From NCBI RefSeq assembly GCF_017311415.1, contig NZ_JAEKIS010000014.1, positions 1 to 64,000 of the forward strand: DNA of 64,000 nt, written 5' to 3'. The notes under the pieces are model-generated. The model had not been told where the DNA came from. It was given only the letters and a program-made list of their open reading frames with translations, and did no database searches. Source of the DNA: Salipiger abyssi (GTDB lineage Bacteria; Pseudomonadota; Alphaproteobacteria; Rhodobacterales; Rhodobacteraceae). The translations under genes were made by a program, and so were the position numbers. The stretch's first letter is position 1. Each line of letters starts with the position of its first letter. Below, piece by piece: positions 44,901 to 53,625 of the stretch.

Positions 44901-45642
44901 GCCGGTTCTGGCCACCCATGGGCTAAGCAAGGCCTTCGGCGCGCTTCAGGCGAGCGACGGTATTTCCATCGACCTGCGCCCGGGCGAGATCCACGCCATC
45001 ATCGGCCCGAACGGCGCCGGGAAATCCACACTCATCGCGCAGATCTGCGGCGCGCTGGCCCCCGATATCGGGCGGGTCGAGTTCCTCGGCCGCGACGTGA
45101 CGCGCGCGAGCACCGAGGCGCGGGCGGCGCGCGGGCTGGCGCGGACCTTCCAGACCTCGGCGCTGGCGATGGAGGATACGGTTCTGCAAAACGCGCTGCT
45201 CGGTGCGCTGGGGGCCAGCGGGCGGCCATGGCGGTTCCTTGCGCGGGCGGATCGGGACGCAAGCCTGCGCACCCGTGCCGAGGCGGCGCTGGAGGCGGTG
45301 GGGCTCGCCGATCTGGCGGAGCTGCGCACCGCCGAGCTAAGCCATGGCCAGCGCCGGCAGCTCGAGGTGGCGGTCGCGCTGACGCTGGCGCCCAAGGCCT
45401 TTGTCATGGATGAGCCGATGGCGGGGCTGGGGCAGGAAGGCTCCAAACGTCTGACCGGCTTTCTCGACGGGCTGCGGGCGCAGGCGCCGATTCTGCTGGT
45501 GGAGCACGACATGGACGCGGTCTTTGCGCTGGCCGACCGGATCAGCGTGCTGGTCTATGGAAAGGTGATCGCCACCGGCAGTGTCGAGGAGATCCGCCGC
45601 GACCCGCGGGTGCGCGACGCTTATCTGGGGGAGGAGGCATGA
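44893..45642 (+). CDS. livG: branched-chain amino acid ABC transporter ATP-binding protein (LivG-type)
   Basis: A 249-residue ATPase. Walker A is GPNGAGKST at about 36-44, the ABC signature is LSHGQRRQLEVAVAL (LSHGQ in place of LSGGQ, normal in LivG), and Walker B runs through FVMDEPMAGL. Overlap with livM (8 bases) and livF (4 bases) shows tight coupling. Confidence 0.93.
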   Translation: MAEPVLATHGLSKAFGALQASDGISIDLRPGEIHAIIGPNGAGKSTLIAQICGALAPDIGRVEFLGRDVTRASTEARAARGLARTFQTSALAMEDTVLQNALLGALGASGRPWRFLARADRDASLRTRAEAALEAVGLADLAELRTAELSHGQRRQLEVAVALTLAPKAFVMDEPMAGLGQEGSKRLTGFLDGLRAQAPILLVEHDMDAVFALADRISVLVYGKVIATGSVEEIRRDPRVRDAYLGEEA

Positions 45643-46325
45643 GCCTGTTATCCCTGCACCGGGTCACCGCGTCTTATGGCGCGAGCCAGGCGCTCTTTGG
45701 CGTCGATCTGGAGATCGCGCCGGGGCAGGCGGTGGCGATGATGGGCCGCAACGGCATGGGCAAGACCACCACCGTGCACTGCATCTGCCGGATGCTGCCG
45801 GCGCAGGGCACGCTGGTTTTCGACGGCCACGATCTGAGCCGCCTGCCAAGCCACAAGGCCGCGCGGCTGGGCATTGGGCTGGTGCCCGAGGGGCGGCGCT
45901 GTTTCCGCGATCTGACGGTGAGCGAAAACCTCATCGCCGCCGCGCGCCCCGGCCATTGGGATGCGGCACGGGTCGAGGCGCTGTTCCCGCGTCTGGGCGA
46001 GCGGCGGCGCCAGCGCGCCGCGTCGCTCTCGGGGGGCGAGCAGCAGATGCTGGCCATCGGGCGGGCGCTGATGACCAATCCGCGCCTGCTGATCCTCGAC
46101 GAGGCGACCGAGGGGCTGGCCCCGACCGTGCGCCGGGAGATCTGGGCCGCCATCGCGGCGCTCAAGGCCGAGAGCGGCATGGCGATGCTGGTGATCGACA
46201 AATCGCTGAAGGAGCTGCGCGGGGCCTGCGACCGGGCGGTGATCCTTGAACGCGGGCGCAGCGTCTGGAGCGGCGCCATGGCGGATCTCAGCGGCGAGAT
46301 CGGCGAGACCTATCTTGGGTTGTAG
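45639..46325 (+). CDS. livF: branched-chain amino acid ABC transporter ATP-binding protein (LivF-type)
   Basis: A 228-residue ATPase, partner of LivG. Walker A GRNGMGKTT is near 35-43, signature LSGGEQQMLAIGRAL, Walker B RLLILDEATEGLAP. LivF-type 'GMGKTT' and 'EGLAP' signatures are present. It ends the operon. The stop is TAG at 46323, and no clear terminator is visible in the next 100 bases. Confidence 0.93.
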   Translation: MSLLSLHRVTASYGASQALFGVDLEIAPGQAVAMMGRNGMGKTTTVHCICRMLPAQGTLVFDGHDLSRLPSHKAARLGIGLVPEGRRCFRDLTVSENLIAAARPGHWDAARVEALFPRLGERRRQRAASLSGGEQQMLAIGRALMTNPRLLILDEATEGLAPTVRREIWAAIAALKAESGMAMLVIDKSLKELRGACDRAVILERGRSVWSGAMADLSGEIGETYLGL

Positions 46326-46632
46326 GCCGCTGTTACCGTAAAGCGATTCGCCCGGTGTCAAAGGTGCAGACGGATACAAATTCGGGGCTTTTGCGCCTTT
46401 GTCGCTGTTTTCGCGCCGGGGTCGATTTGGCGGGTTGTTCCTGATTTCGACTATTGCATTGTACTGCAATAATAATTTGAAGATTGCGTATCGCTTTCGG
46501 GTGTTTCCGTTTTGGAAACGCATAGTTTTCGGCAAGTTTTCGCCACATTTCCTCTAGAGTTGCGCCACCGTAGCCCGACCGGCGGACAGGCGCGTGCCTG
46601 CGCGCGCCGTTCCCGGCGTAACAGGAGCCGCC
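46326..46632. other. AT-richer 307-base gap upstream of the LamG/PIG-L gene
   Basis: No gene is supported. The middle (46455-46500) is AT-rich, with the TTGCAT...TGCAA inverted arms near 46453-46468 and a TTTCC-GTTTT-GGAAA hairpin at about 46504-46518. It probably contains the promoter of the large gene downstream. I could not name a regulator site. Confidence 0.4.
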
Positions 46633-49104
46633 ATGCCTCCCTTCGACCCGAGCGCCGCCCTTGGCGACATGGAAGATATCAACGGTGCGTTCGAGATCGA
46701 GGTGGTCGCCCGCTTCGACGACATCCTCGCCGGGTACTGGCAGCGGGTCATTGACTTCGGCAGCGGGCCTGGCACCGACAATATCCTGCTGGCGCAGGTC
46801 GAGAACACCTCGGACATGGTGTTCGCCATCTATCAGGACGGAGAAAGCCACCGGGTGACCGCGTCGGATGTCATTGTCGAGGGCGAGGTGGCGACCTGGA
46901 ATATCGGGGTGGAGCCGGACGGGCTGATGTGGATCGCCAAGAACGGCGAACGCCTGGCCGAGGCGCAGGGCGTGGTGCCTGCCGATACCAGCCGGCTCAA
47001 CGAGCTTCTGGGCGAGTCGAACTGGGCCGATGACGCGCCGCTCGAAGGCGCGGTGCTGGGTCTCGACGTCACCAACGAGGGCGAGACGCCGGATGGCGGC
47101 TTTCTCAATGAACCCGAGAACATTGCGGGCGCGTTCCGGGTCGATGCGGCGGTGCGCTTCGACGATGTGGCGGGCCGGGCCTGGCAGGGCGTGTTCGACT
47201 TCGCCGACAGCGCCGGCACCAGCAGCATTGCGCTGACGCAGGACGGCGCCAGCAACGACATGACCTTTGTGATCGTGCAGGACGGCGAGACCCACAGCCT
47301 CACCGCCGAGGACGCGATCACGGAAGGCGAGATGGCGCATTGGGCCGTGGGCGTGGAGACCGACGGCACGATGTGGATGGAGAAGGATGGGGAGCGGCTG
47401 GCCGAGGGGCAGGGGGTGGTTCCCGCCGATGTGGCCCGCGATGATTTGAGCGTAGGCGATGCGACCGAGGCCGGCGGGGCGGCCATCGACGGGGTGGTGC
47501 TGGACCTGACCGTGACGCAGGACGGCACGCCGGTGCCGCCGGAGGAGCCCGAGGATCCGACCGTGCCCGAAGAGCCCACGCCGCCGGAAGAGCCCACCGA
47601 CCCCGAAGAGCCGCCGGTGACCGACCCGTCGCCCGCGCCCGAGGAGCCGGTTGCCGAGGGCGAGATCCCGCAGATCGACGGCGCGTTCCGGATCGACGTC
47701 ACCGTGCGCTTCGACGACCTTCAGGGCGCCTATTGGCAGCGGGTGGTGGATTTCGGCGACGGCCCCAACAGCAACAATATCATCCTCGGTCAGGTCGAGA
47801 ATACCGGCGACATGATGCTGGAGATCTGGGCCGAGGGCGAGGCGCATCGCGTGGTGGCCGAGGGGGCCATCGTGCAGGGCGAGACCGCCGAGTGGAGCGC
47901 CGGGGTCGATCCGGACGGGCTGATGTGGATCGACAAGGACGGCGCGCGGCTGGCGGAGGCCGACGGCGTGGTGCCGGAGGATGTCGACCGCGAAAACCTG
48001 CTGGTCGGGGAATCGAACTGGCCGGAGGACGACGCGCTGGTGGGCGAGATCTCGGGCATCGCGGTCACCGCGCTGAGCGAGCCCTCCGATCCGGGCGAGG
48101 GCGATCCGACCGATCCGACCGACCCCGTCGATCCGGTGGACCCCACCGATCCGACCGATCCAACAGATCCCACGGATCCGACCGATCCCGGCGATCCGCC
48201 GCCTCCCGTGACAGGCGCCGGCGACATGATCTTTGTGGCGCATCAGGACGACGACCTGCTGTTCATGAATCCCACGATCAGCGATCTCATCGACGGTGAC
48301 GCCCCGGTGACCACGGTCTACCTGACCTCGGGCGATGCCGGCATGGGCGAGGAATACTGGAGCGAGCGCGAGGCTGGCGAAAAGGATGCCTATGGCGAGA
48401 TGGCGGGCGCCAATGACTGGGTCGATGAAACCGTCTCGATCTCGGCGGGCGGCGTCGAGCACGAGATCGCCAGCTCCTATCTCGCCAGCGACCCCGATAT
48501 CCGGCTCTATTTCCTGCGCCTGCCCGATGGGTTCCAGGGCACCGGGTCGGAGACCTATGACGGCGAAAGCCTCGAAAAGCTCTGGGATGGGCGCATCGAC
48601 ACGATGACAGCCGTCGACGGCAGCGCCACCTATAGCAGCGAAGAGCTGACCGGCGTGCTGACCCAGCTCATGGAGCGGCACACGCCCGATCAGATCCACA
48701 TTCAGGACCATACCAGCGAACACACGGATCTGGAGCATTCCGACCATGTGCACGCCTCGGAATTCTCCGCTCAGGCGGCGGCGGATTATAGTGGCGAGCT
48801 GACGGTGACCAGCTATTACGGCTATGCCACCTGGGGCTTCGAGGAGAATGTCGAGGGCGCAGAGCACGAGGAGATGCGCGACATCTTCCTGCAATACGCC
48901 GCGCATGACACGCAGGTCTGGGCGAGCGAGGGCATGCTGATCGATTCATATGAAGAATGGCTGCAACGGGAATATGTGCTCGACCAGTACAGTCATGACG
49001 GCTCTGCACTGGCGGCGCTGGCCAGCCAGTCCGAGGAGGACGCCGAGGCGGCGCGCCTGGCGCTCGAGGAACAGGAAGCCGAGCTCGATCCGGTGATCGT
49101 CTGA
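46633..49104 (+). CDS. LamG-like three-repeat protein with C-terminal PIG-L deacetylase domain
   Basis: An 823-residue acidic protein. Three similar beta-sandwich (LamG-like) repeats begin at about residues 16, 164 and 348; each has GAF.I.V..RFDD, (Y/A)WQ.V.DF, and a (M)W..K(N/D)G.RLAE core. Pro/Glu- and Asp-Pro-Thr-rich linkers separate repeats 2-3 and the last repeat from a PIG-L (LmbE-like) domain from about 528. That domain has HQDDD at 537-541 (the usual motif is HPDDE) and an HSDHVH cluster at 702-707 as probable zinc ligands. PIG-L enzymes deacetylate N-acetylglucosamine-type substrates. I see no signal peptide, so the export route is unclear. The ATG at 46633 has AGGAG upstream; GTG 46594 is less likely. 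Confidence 0.82.
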   Translation: MPPFDPSAALGDMEDINGAFEIEVVARFDDILAGYWQRVIDFGSGPGTDNILLAQVENTSDMVFAIYQDGESHRVTASDVIVEGEVATWNIGVEPDGLMWIAKNGERLAEAQGVVPADTSRLNELLGESNWADDAPLEGAVLGLDVTNEGETPDGGFLNEPENIAGAFRVDAAVRFDDVAGRAWQGVFDFADSAGTSSIALTQDGASNDMTFVIVQDGETHSLTAEDAITEGEMAHWAVGVETDGTMWMEKDGERLAEGQGVVPADVARDDLSVGDATEAGGAAIDGVVLDLTVTQDGTPVPPEEPEDPTVPEEPTPPEEPTDPEEPPVTDPSPAPEEPVAEGEIPQIDGAFRIDVTVRFDDLQGAYWQRVVDFGDGPNSNNIILGQVENTGDMMLEIWAEGEAHRVVAEGAIVQGETAEWSAGVDPDGLMWIDKDGARLAEADGVVPEDVDRENLLVGESNWPEDDALVGEISGIAVTALSEPSDPGEGDPTDPTDPVDPVDPTDPTDPTDPTDPTDPGDPPPPVTGAGDMIFVAHQDDDLLFMNPTISDLIDGDAPVTTVYLTSGDAGMGEEYWSEREAGEKDAYGEMAGANDWVDETVSISAGGVEHEIASSYLASDPDIRLYFLRLPDGFQGTGSETYDGESLEKLWDGRIDTMTAVDGSATYSSEELTGVLTQLMERHTPDQIHIQDHTSEHTDLEHSDHVHASEFSAQAAADYSGELTVTSYYGYATWGFEENVEGAEHEEMRDIFLQYAAHDTQVWASEGMLIDSYEEWLQREYVLDQYSHDGSALAALASQSEEDAEAARLALEEQEAELDPVIV
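48103..48198 (+). repeat. in-gene tandem GATCC(G/C/A)ACC repeat encoding Asp-Pro-Thr linker
   Basis: A run of GATCCGACC-like nonamer/hexamer units encodes repeated (V)DP and TDP dipeptides between the third LamG-like repeat and the PIG-L domain. Such a tandem array is prone to length change by slippage, so linker length may vary between strains. Confidence 0.75.
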
Positions 49105-49168
49105 GCGCGTGGTCTTGCTGGCGCGGGCGTAATCGGCTTCAGTCGGGCTCTCGAAAGGAGTGCCCGAC

Positions 49169-50014
49169 ATGAGCCAAGCCCCCGCCGATGCCGATGACCG
49201 CCGCGCGATCGCCCCGGTAATCTGTTATCCGCCGGAAACCCTGCCACGGCCGGACATGGCGCTTTATTCTGCGGCGCTCTGCGAGGCGGAACCGGTCTCC
49301 GTCGCGGTTGCCGCGCCGCGCGAGGCCTGCCATTTTCGGGTGAAGGCCGGGCAGTTCTTTCGCATCGTAAGCGTCGAGGGGCCGCAGGTCGGCGATCTCA
49401 ACCTCTGGCGGGACGGCGACCTCTCCGAGCGCTTCTATTCCGGTAAGACCCGTGCGCTGCACGGCACCCATGTGAGCACCGGCGAGCGGCTGTGGTCGTC
49501 TTTCCCGCATCTGCGGACCATGGCGACCATCGTCGAGGACACGCTGAGCTGGTATGGGATCGACGCCTATGGCGGCGCGGTGCATGACGTGATCGGCACC
49601 CGCTGCGATCCCTATACCGGCAATCTCCTCTCGGGCACGCAATACCACCATTGCTGCCATTCCAATCTGATCCGGGCGCTCTCCGATGCCACCGGCATGA
49701 CGCGGCAAGAGGCCGAGCCGCATGTGCATGATGTGCTGAATGTCTTCATGTGCACCGGTTTTACCCGCGATACCGGCCAGTATTTCATGAAGGCGAGCCC
49801 GGTGCGCCCGGGCGATCATCTGACATTATTCGCCGAGATCGACCTGCTGGGCGCGCTCAGCGCCTGTCCGGGCGGCGACTGTTCTTCGGAACACAGCTCC
49901 GATAGCGCGCAATGCTATCCGCTGAGGGTGGAAATTCTTCAGCCGAAAGCGGGAGCGCTGGCCGGCTGGCAGTCTCCAGCGCGCAATGGCTATGACGGCA
50001 GCCATGGACGATAG
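49169..50014 (+). CDS. DUF1989 (urea carboxylase-associated type) protein
   Basis: A 281-residue protein of the DUF1989 family, whose members lie next to urea carboxylase or amine-catabolic genes. The core is EACHFRVKAGQFFRIVSVEGPQVGDLNLW, then DVIGTRCDPYTGNLL and a Cys/His cluster (YHHCCHSN, GDC, HSSDSAQCYPL), suggesting a metal-binding cupin-like enzyme. No urea carboxylase gene is present here. ATG 49169 has AAAGGAG at good distance. It is convergent with deoD. Confidence 0.82.
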   Translation: MSQAPADADDRRAIAPVICYPPETLPRPDMALYSAALCEAEPVSVAVAAPREACHFRVKAGQFFRIVSVEGPQVGDLNLWRDGDLSERFYSGKTRALHGTHVSTGERLWSSFPHLRTMATIVEDTLSWYGIDAYGGAVHDVIGTRCDPYTGNLLSGTQYHHCCHSNLIRALSDATGMTRQEAEPHVHDVLNVFMCTGFTRDTGQYFMKASPVRPGDHLTLFAEIDLLGALSACPGGDCSSEHSSDSAQCYPLRVEILQPKAGALAGWQSPARNGYDGSHGR

Positions 50015-50034
50015 GCGCGGCGTGCGCGCCTATC
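50010..50034. terminator. hairpin between convergent DUF1989 and deoD genes
   Basis: A perfect 10-bp stem GATAGGCGCG / CGCGCCTATC with a GCGTG loop. The DUF1989 stop (TAG, 50012-50014) lies inside the stem. There is no T-run in either direction. Confidence 0.6.
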
Positions 50035-50050
50035 GGTAAGATCTGTGCCG

Positions 50051-50764
50051 CTATTCGGCGGGGGCGAAGGCGGCTTCGAGTGCGATCTGCACCATGTCGC
50101 CGAAAGAGCTTTGCCGGTCCTCTGAAGAGAGCGACTTGTGATACAGCAAATGATCGGATACGGTCAGCACAGCGAGTGCCCGCGCGCCATGTCGCGCGGC
50201 GAGATTGTAGAGTTCCGCTGTTTCCATCTCAACGCCGAGTATCCCGTGCCGTGTCATGATCTCATTGAGATCGGGGCGTTCATCGTAGAATACGTCTGCG
50301 GAATAGATTCCGCCGACATGGTATTTTGTTTTCAGCGTTCTGGCTGATGAAACGGCGGCTGCGAGCAATTCGTAATTCGCGCAGGGTGAGAAATTCAGCT
50401 CTCTGAATATTCCAGAGGAAGGGGTGGAAAGGGATGAGGCCGTCATTGCCAAAATGACGTCACGCAATTCCACGCTTTCCTGCATTGCACCGCAAGAGCC
50501 GATGCGGATCAACGTATTTACGCCATAATCTCGTATCAGCTCATTCGCATATATGGACAGGCTGGGCATTCCCATTCCGGAGCCATGGATGGTGACCCTG
50601 TGGCCTTGCCATGTGCCGCTAAACCCCAGCATGCCACGAACCCGGTTTATGCAAACCGGGTCCTCAAGAAAGGTCTTCGCGGCCCATTCCGCCCGTAGCG
50701 GATCGCCGGGCAGCAGCACCGTTTCGGCGATCTGCCCGGGCTCCGCAGCGATATGAATGGTCAT
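50051..50764 (-). CDS. deoD: purine-nucleoside phosphorylase (DeoD-type)
   Basis: A 237-residue hexameric-type purine nucleoside phosphorylase (phosphorolysis of inosine, guanosine or adenosine). [42 protein letters not shown] and [33 protein letters not shown] are typical signatures. The ATG at 50764 overlaps the stop of the H-NS-like gene (TAATG). The DNA is noticeably less GC-rich than the genes around it, suggesting transfer. Confidence 0.92.
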   Translation of the reverse strand: MTIHIAAEPGQIAETVLLPGDPLRAEWAAKTFLEDPVCINRVRGMLGFSGTWQGHRVTIHGSGMGMPSLSIYANELIRDYGVNTLIRIGSCGAMQESVELRDVILAMTASSLSTPSSGIFRELNFSPCANYELLAAAVSSARTLKTKYHVGGIYSADVFYDERPDLNEIMTRHGILGVEMETAELYNLAARHGARALAVLTVSDHLLYHKSLSSEDRQSSFGDMVQIALEAAFAPAE

Positions 50765-51075
50765 TAAAGCGCCAGATCTTCCATGGACTTGCCCGACTCG
50801 AGCGCCTCGACCACCCAATTGGGTTTGCGACCGCGTCCCGTCCAGGTCTGCGACGGATCGGTGGGGTTTGCGTATTTCGGAGCGCCCTTGGACCCTTTGG
50901 TCCCGCCTGCGGAAAGGATCTCGTCGAGCGAGAAACCAAATTCTTTTGCGGCCTGTTCGGCAGCGCGTTTCGCCTCTGCCCGGCGTCTGGCGTCGATGGT
51001 TTTGAGCGCCTTCTCCACGTCGTTCTTCAGCTGTTTCAGTTCGTCTTTCGAAAGGCTTTCAAGTTCGATCTGCAT
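50764..51075 (-). CDS. H-NS-family nucleoid/silencing protein
   Basis: A 103-residue H-NS-like protein. The N-terminal part ([44 protein letters not shown]) is a long coiled-coil for oligomerisation. The C-terminal DNA-binding hook is [16 protein letters not shown], the H-NS signature (TWTG.GR.P.W). Alphaproteobacterial MucR and H-NS relatives silence AT-rich DNA. Start 51075 has GGAG six bases upstream; ATG 51087 is the alternative. It is cotranslated with deoD. Confidence 0.9.
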   Translation of the reverse strand: MQIELESLSKDELKQLKNDVEKALKTIDARRRAEAKRAAEQAAKEFGFSLDEILSAGGTKGSKGAPKYANPTDPSQTWTGRGRKPNWVVEALESGKSMEDLAL

Positions 51076-51170
51076 GCTCGTCTCCATTTTGTAAGGGGAG
51101 CTTTTTTACAAGAATAGCATAATCGCAAGAGTGTAATTTGTGTCATGTCACATTTTCTTTAACGAAAAGC

Positions 51171-51203
51171 GAAAAGCCGCTCACCTTTCGGGTGAGCGGC
51201 TTT
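51171..51203 (-). terminator. rho-independent terminator of ecm
   Basis: A perfect 13-bp stem AAAGCCGCTCACC / GGTGAGCGGCTTT with a five-base loop. The minus-strand end adds a T-run (TTTTCGC). It lies 33 bases after the ecm stop, between ecm and the H-NS gene. Confidence 0.88.
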
Positions 51204-51235
51204 ATTCAATTTCTATTCGCGAGTGGCGTCTGGCG

Positions 51236-53200
51236 CTATTCAGCGGCAACGGCCTCGGCATCGACGAGCGTCACGATATCCCTCATGATCGTGTTCAGCG
51301 CAAAGTCTTTCGGGGTGTAGACTTTGGCCACGCCCATTGCTTTCAGCCGCTTTGCATCCTCGTCCGGAATGATGCCGCCGACGACCACGGGAATATGCGA
51401 CAGCCCTTCCTCGCGCATCCGGTCCATAAGGTCTTCGACCAGGGGGATATGGCTCCCTGAAAGGATCGAAAGACCGACCACATGGGCGCCATTCTTGGCC
51501 GCTTCAACAATTTGCTCCGGCGTCAGGCGGATGCCCTCATAGTCGATTTCCATGCCGCAGTCGCGGGCGCGGAAAGCGATCTGTTCGGCGCCATTGGAAT
51601 GGCCGTCGAGTCCCGGCTTGCCGACCAGGAAGCGCAGGCGCCGGCCGAGACGGTCGCTGACCGCATCCACCGCCTCGCGGATATCCTCCAGCCCCTCGGT
51701 CTTGTTGCTGACCGCTTTCGAAACGCCGGTGGGGCCGCGATATTCGCCGTGCACCGCACGCATCTGCGAGGCCCATTCGCCGGTGGTTACCCCGGCTTTC
51801 GCCGCCGCGATAGAGGCGGGCATCACATTGCGCCCGTCGTTCGCCGCAGTGCGCAGCGCCTCCAGCGCGGCTTTCACCGCCGCCTCGTCGCGCTCGGCGC
51901 GCCAGGCGTTCAGTCGGTCGATCTGCTCCTGTTCGACCGCGGGATCGACGACCATGATGCCGCCGTCTTCGCCCATCAGCGGCGAGGGCTCGCCCTCGGT
52001 CCATTTGTTGACGCCGACGACGATGGTCTCCTCGCGTTCGATGCGGTTCAGCCGCTCGGCATTGGCATCGACCAGGCGGCTTTTCATATGGTCGATGGCG
52101 CCGATGGCCCCACCCATGGAATCGATATTGGCCAGCTCCGCCCGGGCGCCGTCTTTCAGCGCCTCGACCTTGGCGTCGACCACCGGGTTGCCGTCGAAGA
52201 GATCGCCATATTCCAGAAGGTCGGTCTCATAGGCCAGGATCTGCTGCATCCGCATCGACCATTGCTGGTCCCAGGGGCGGGGCAGGCCGAGCGCCTCGTT
52301 CCAGGCGGGGAGCTGCACCGCGCGGGCACGGGCCTTTTTCGAGAGCGTCACGGCCAGCATCTCGATCAGGATGCGGTAGACGTTGTTTTCCGGCTGCTGC
52401 TCGGTGAGCCCCAGCGAGTTCACCTGCACGCCATAGCGGAAGCGGCGGAATTTCGGATCCTCGACACCGTAGCGCTCCATCAGGATCTCGTCCCAGAGAT
52501 CGACGAAGGCGCGCATCTTGCACATCTCGGTGACGAAACGGATGCCGGCATTCACAAAGAACGAGATCCGTCCGCAAAGCGCCGGGAAATCCTCGTCGGC
52601 GACGCGGGGTTTCAGCTCGTCCAGCACCGCGATGCCGGTGGCCAGCGCAAAGGCCAGCTCCTGCTCGGGCGTCGCGCCGGCCTCTTGCAGGTGATAGGAA
52701 CACACGTTCATCGGGTTCCATTTCGGCACATTGGTATAGCAGTATTCGGCCACGTCGCCGATCATCTTCAGCGAGGGTTTCGGCGGACAGATATAGGTGC
52801 CGCGCGACAGGTATTCCTTGATCAGGTCGTTCTGCACCGTGCCCTGAAGCTTGGTGACATCGGCGCCCTGTTCCTCGGCCACCGCGATATAGAGCGCCAG
52901 CAGCCAGGGGGCGGTGGCGTTGATCGTCATCGACGTGTTCATCTGCTCCAGCGGGATCTCGTCGAAGAGCGTCCGCATATCGCCCAGATGGCAGACCGGC
53001 ACGCCGACCTTGCCCACCTCGCCGCGCGCGAGGATGTGGTCGCTGTCATAGCCCGTCTGCGTCGGCAGGTCGAAGGCCACCGAAAGCCCGGTCTGCCCGC
53101 GCGCCAGATTGCTACGATAGAGCGCGTTCGAGGCTTTCGCGGTCGAATGCCCGGCATAGGTGCGGATCAGCCAGGGGCGGTCTTTTTGAACGTCCGTCAT
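51236..53200 (-). CDS. ecm: ethylmalonyl-CoA mutase (B12-dependent)
   Basis: A 654-residue coenzyme-B12 mutase converting (2R)-ethylmalonyl-CoA to (2S)-methylsuccinyl-CoA. The N-terminal barrel starts PWLIRTYAGHSTAKASNALYRSNLARGQTGLSVAFDLPTQTGYDSD. The C-terminal Rossmann domain has the cobalt-binding DGHSNG motif, with H534. The length and the GQTGLSVAFD barrel match Ecm rather than the shorter methylmalonyl-CoA mutase. ATG 53200 is preceded by GGAG six bases upstream. It diverges from ccr. Confidence 0.95.
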   Translation of the reverse strand: MTDVQKDRPWLIRTYAGHSTAKASNALYRSNLARGQTGLSVAFDLPTQTGYDSDHILARGEVGKVGVPVCHLGDMRTLFDEIPLEQMNTSMTINATAPWLLALYIAVAEEQGADVTKLQGTVQNDLIKEYLSRGTYICPPKPSLKMIGDVAEYCYTNVPKWNPMNVCSYHLQEAGATPEQELAFALATGIAVLDELKPRVADEDFPALCGRISFFVNAGIRFVTEMCKMRAFVDLWDEILMERYGVEDPKFRRFRYGVQVNSLGLTEQQPENNVYRILIEMLAVTLSKKARARAVQLPAWNEALGLPRPWDQQWSMRMQQILAYETDLLEYGDLFDGNPVVDAKVEALKDGARAELANIDSMGGAIGAIDHMKSRLVDANAERLNRIEREETIVVGVNKWTEGEPSPLMGEDGGIMVVDPAVEQEQIDRLNAWRAERDEAAVKAALEALRTAANDGRNVMPASIAAAKAGVTTGEWASQMRAVHGEYRGPTGVSKAVSNKTEGLEDIREAVDAVSDRLGRRLRFLVGKPGLDGHSNGAEQIAFRARDCGMEIDYEGIRLTPEQIVEAAKNGAHVVGLSILSGSHIPLVEDLMDRMREEGLSHIPVVVGGIIPDEDAKRLKAMGVAKVYTPKDFALNTIMRDIVTLVDAEAVAAE

Positions 53201-53625
53201 GTCGGTCTCCATCGGCAATCAGAATCAAATGGGTAAGCTTGTTGCGTTGTGGGTTGGATATGCGAAATATTATGTCTCGTCAATTCGCCGCGCTGCGGCG
53301 TTGTCCGGGCCGTTGCGTCAGAGAGCGGCACCATGCCGCCGCTGAGCTGTGTCCCCTGCGATAAATCTAGCTGGATTGAGCTGCATCTGCCTATTCTGAA
53401 GAGAATTCCCATCGGATCCGGGCCGCCCGGCGCCTCGGCAACCGGCATGGCCTCCGTGGTTTCTGCATCCGCTCGGTCATAAAATTACAAAATACACCTT
53501 AGTCGTTGTTGCATTGTTGCGCGGCGATCTTTATTTCACCTTGTTGAAGCCCAGCGATTCTGCGCTGCGGCGCGAGGCATTCGCACAACAGGACCAGCAC
53601 TGGTCACATCAGGAAGGAGGCCCCG
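53201..53625. promoter_or_regulatory. divergent ecm/ccr promoter region
   Basis: A 425-base gap between the two ethylmalonyl-CoA pathway genes. It holds no gene. TTGTTGC occurs at 53239-53245, 53506-53512 and 53514-53520, the last two as a direct repeat 8 bases apart, and a CGCCGC-GCT-GCGGCG hairpin lies near 53286-53300. Both promoters probably lie here. TTGTTGC could be a regulator half-site, although the known PccR and RamB consensus sequences (TTTGCAAA-like) are not visible. Confidence 0.4.

Noticed and set aside
46594-46632. GTG 46594 as start of the LamG/PIG-L protein
   Set aside because: The added 13 residues give no signal peptide and the AGGAG site fits ATG 46633.
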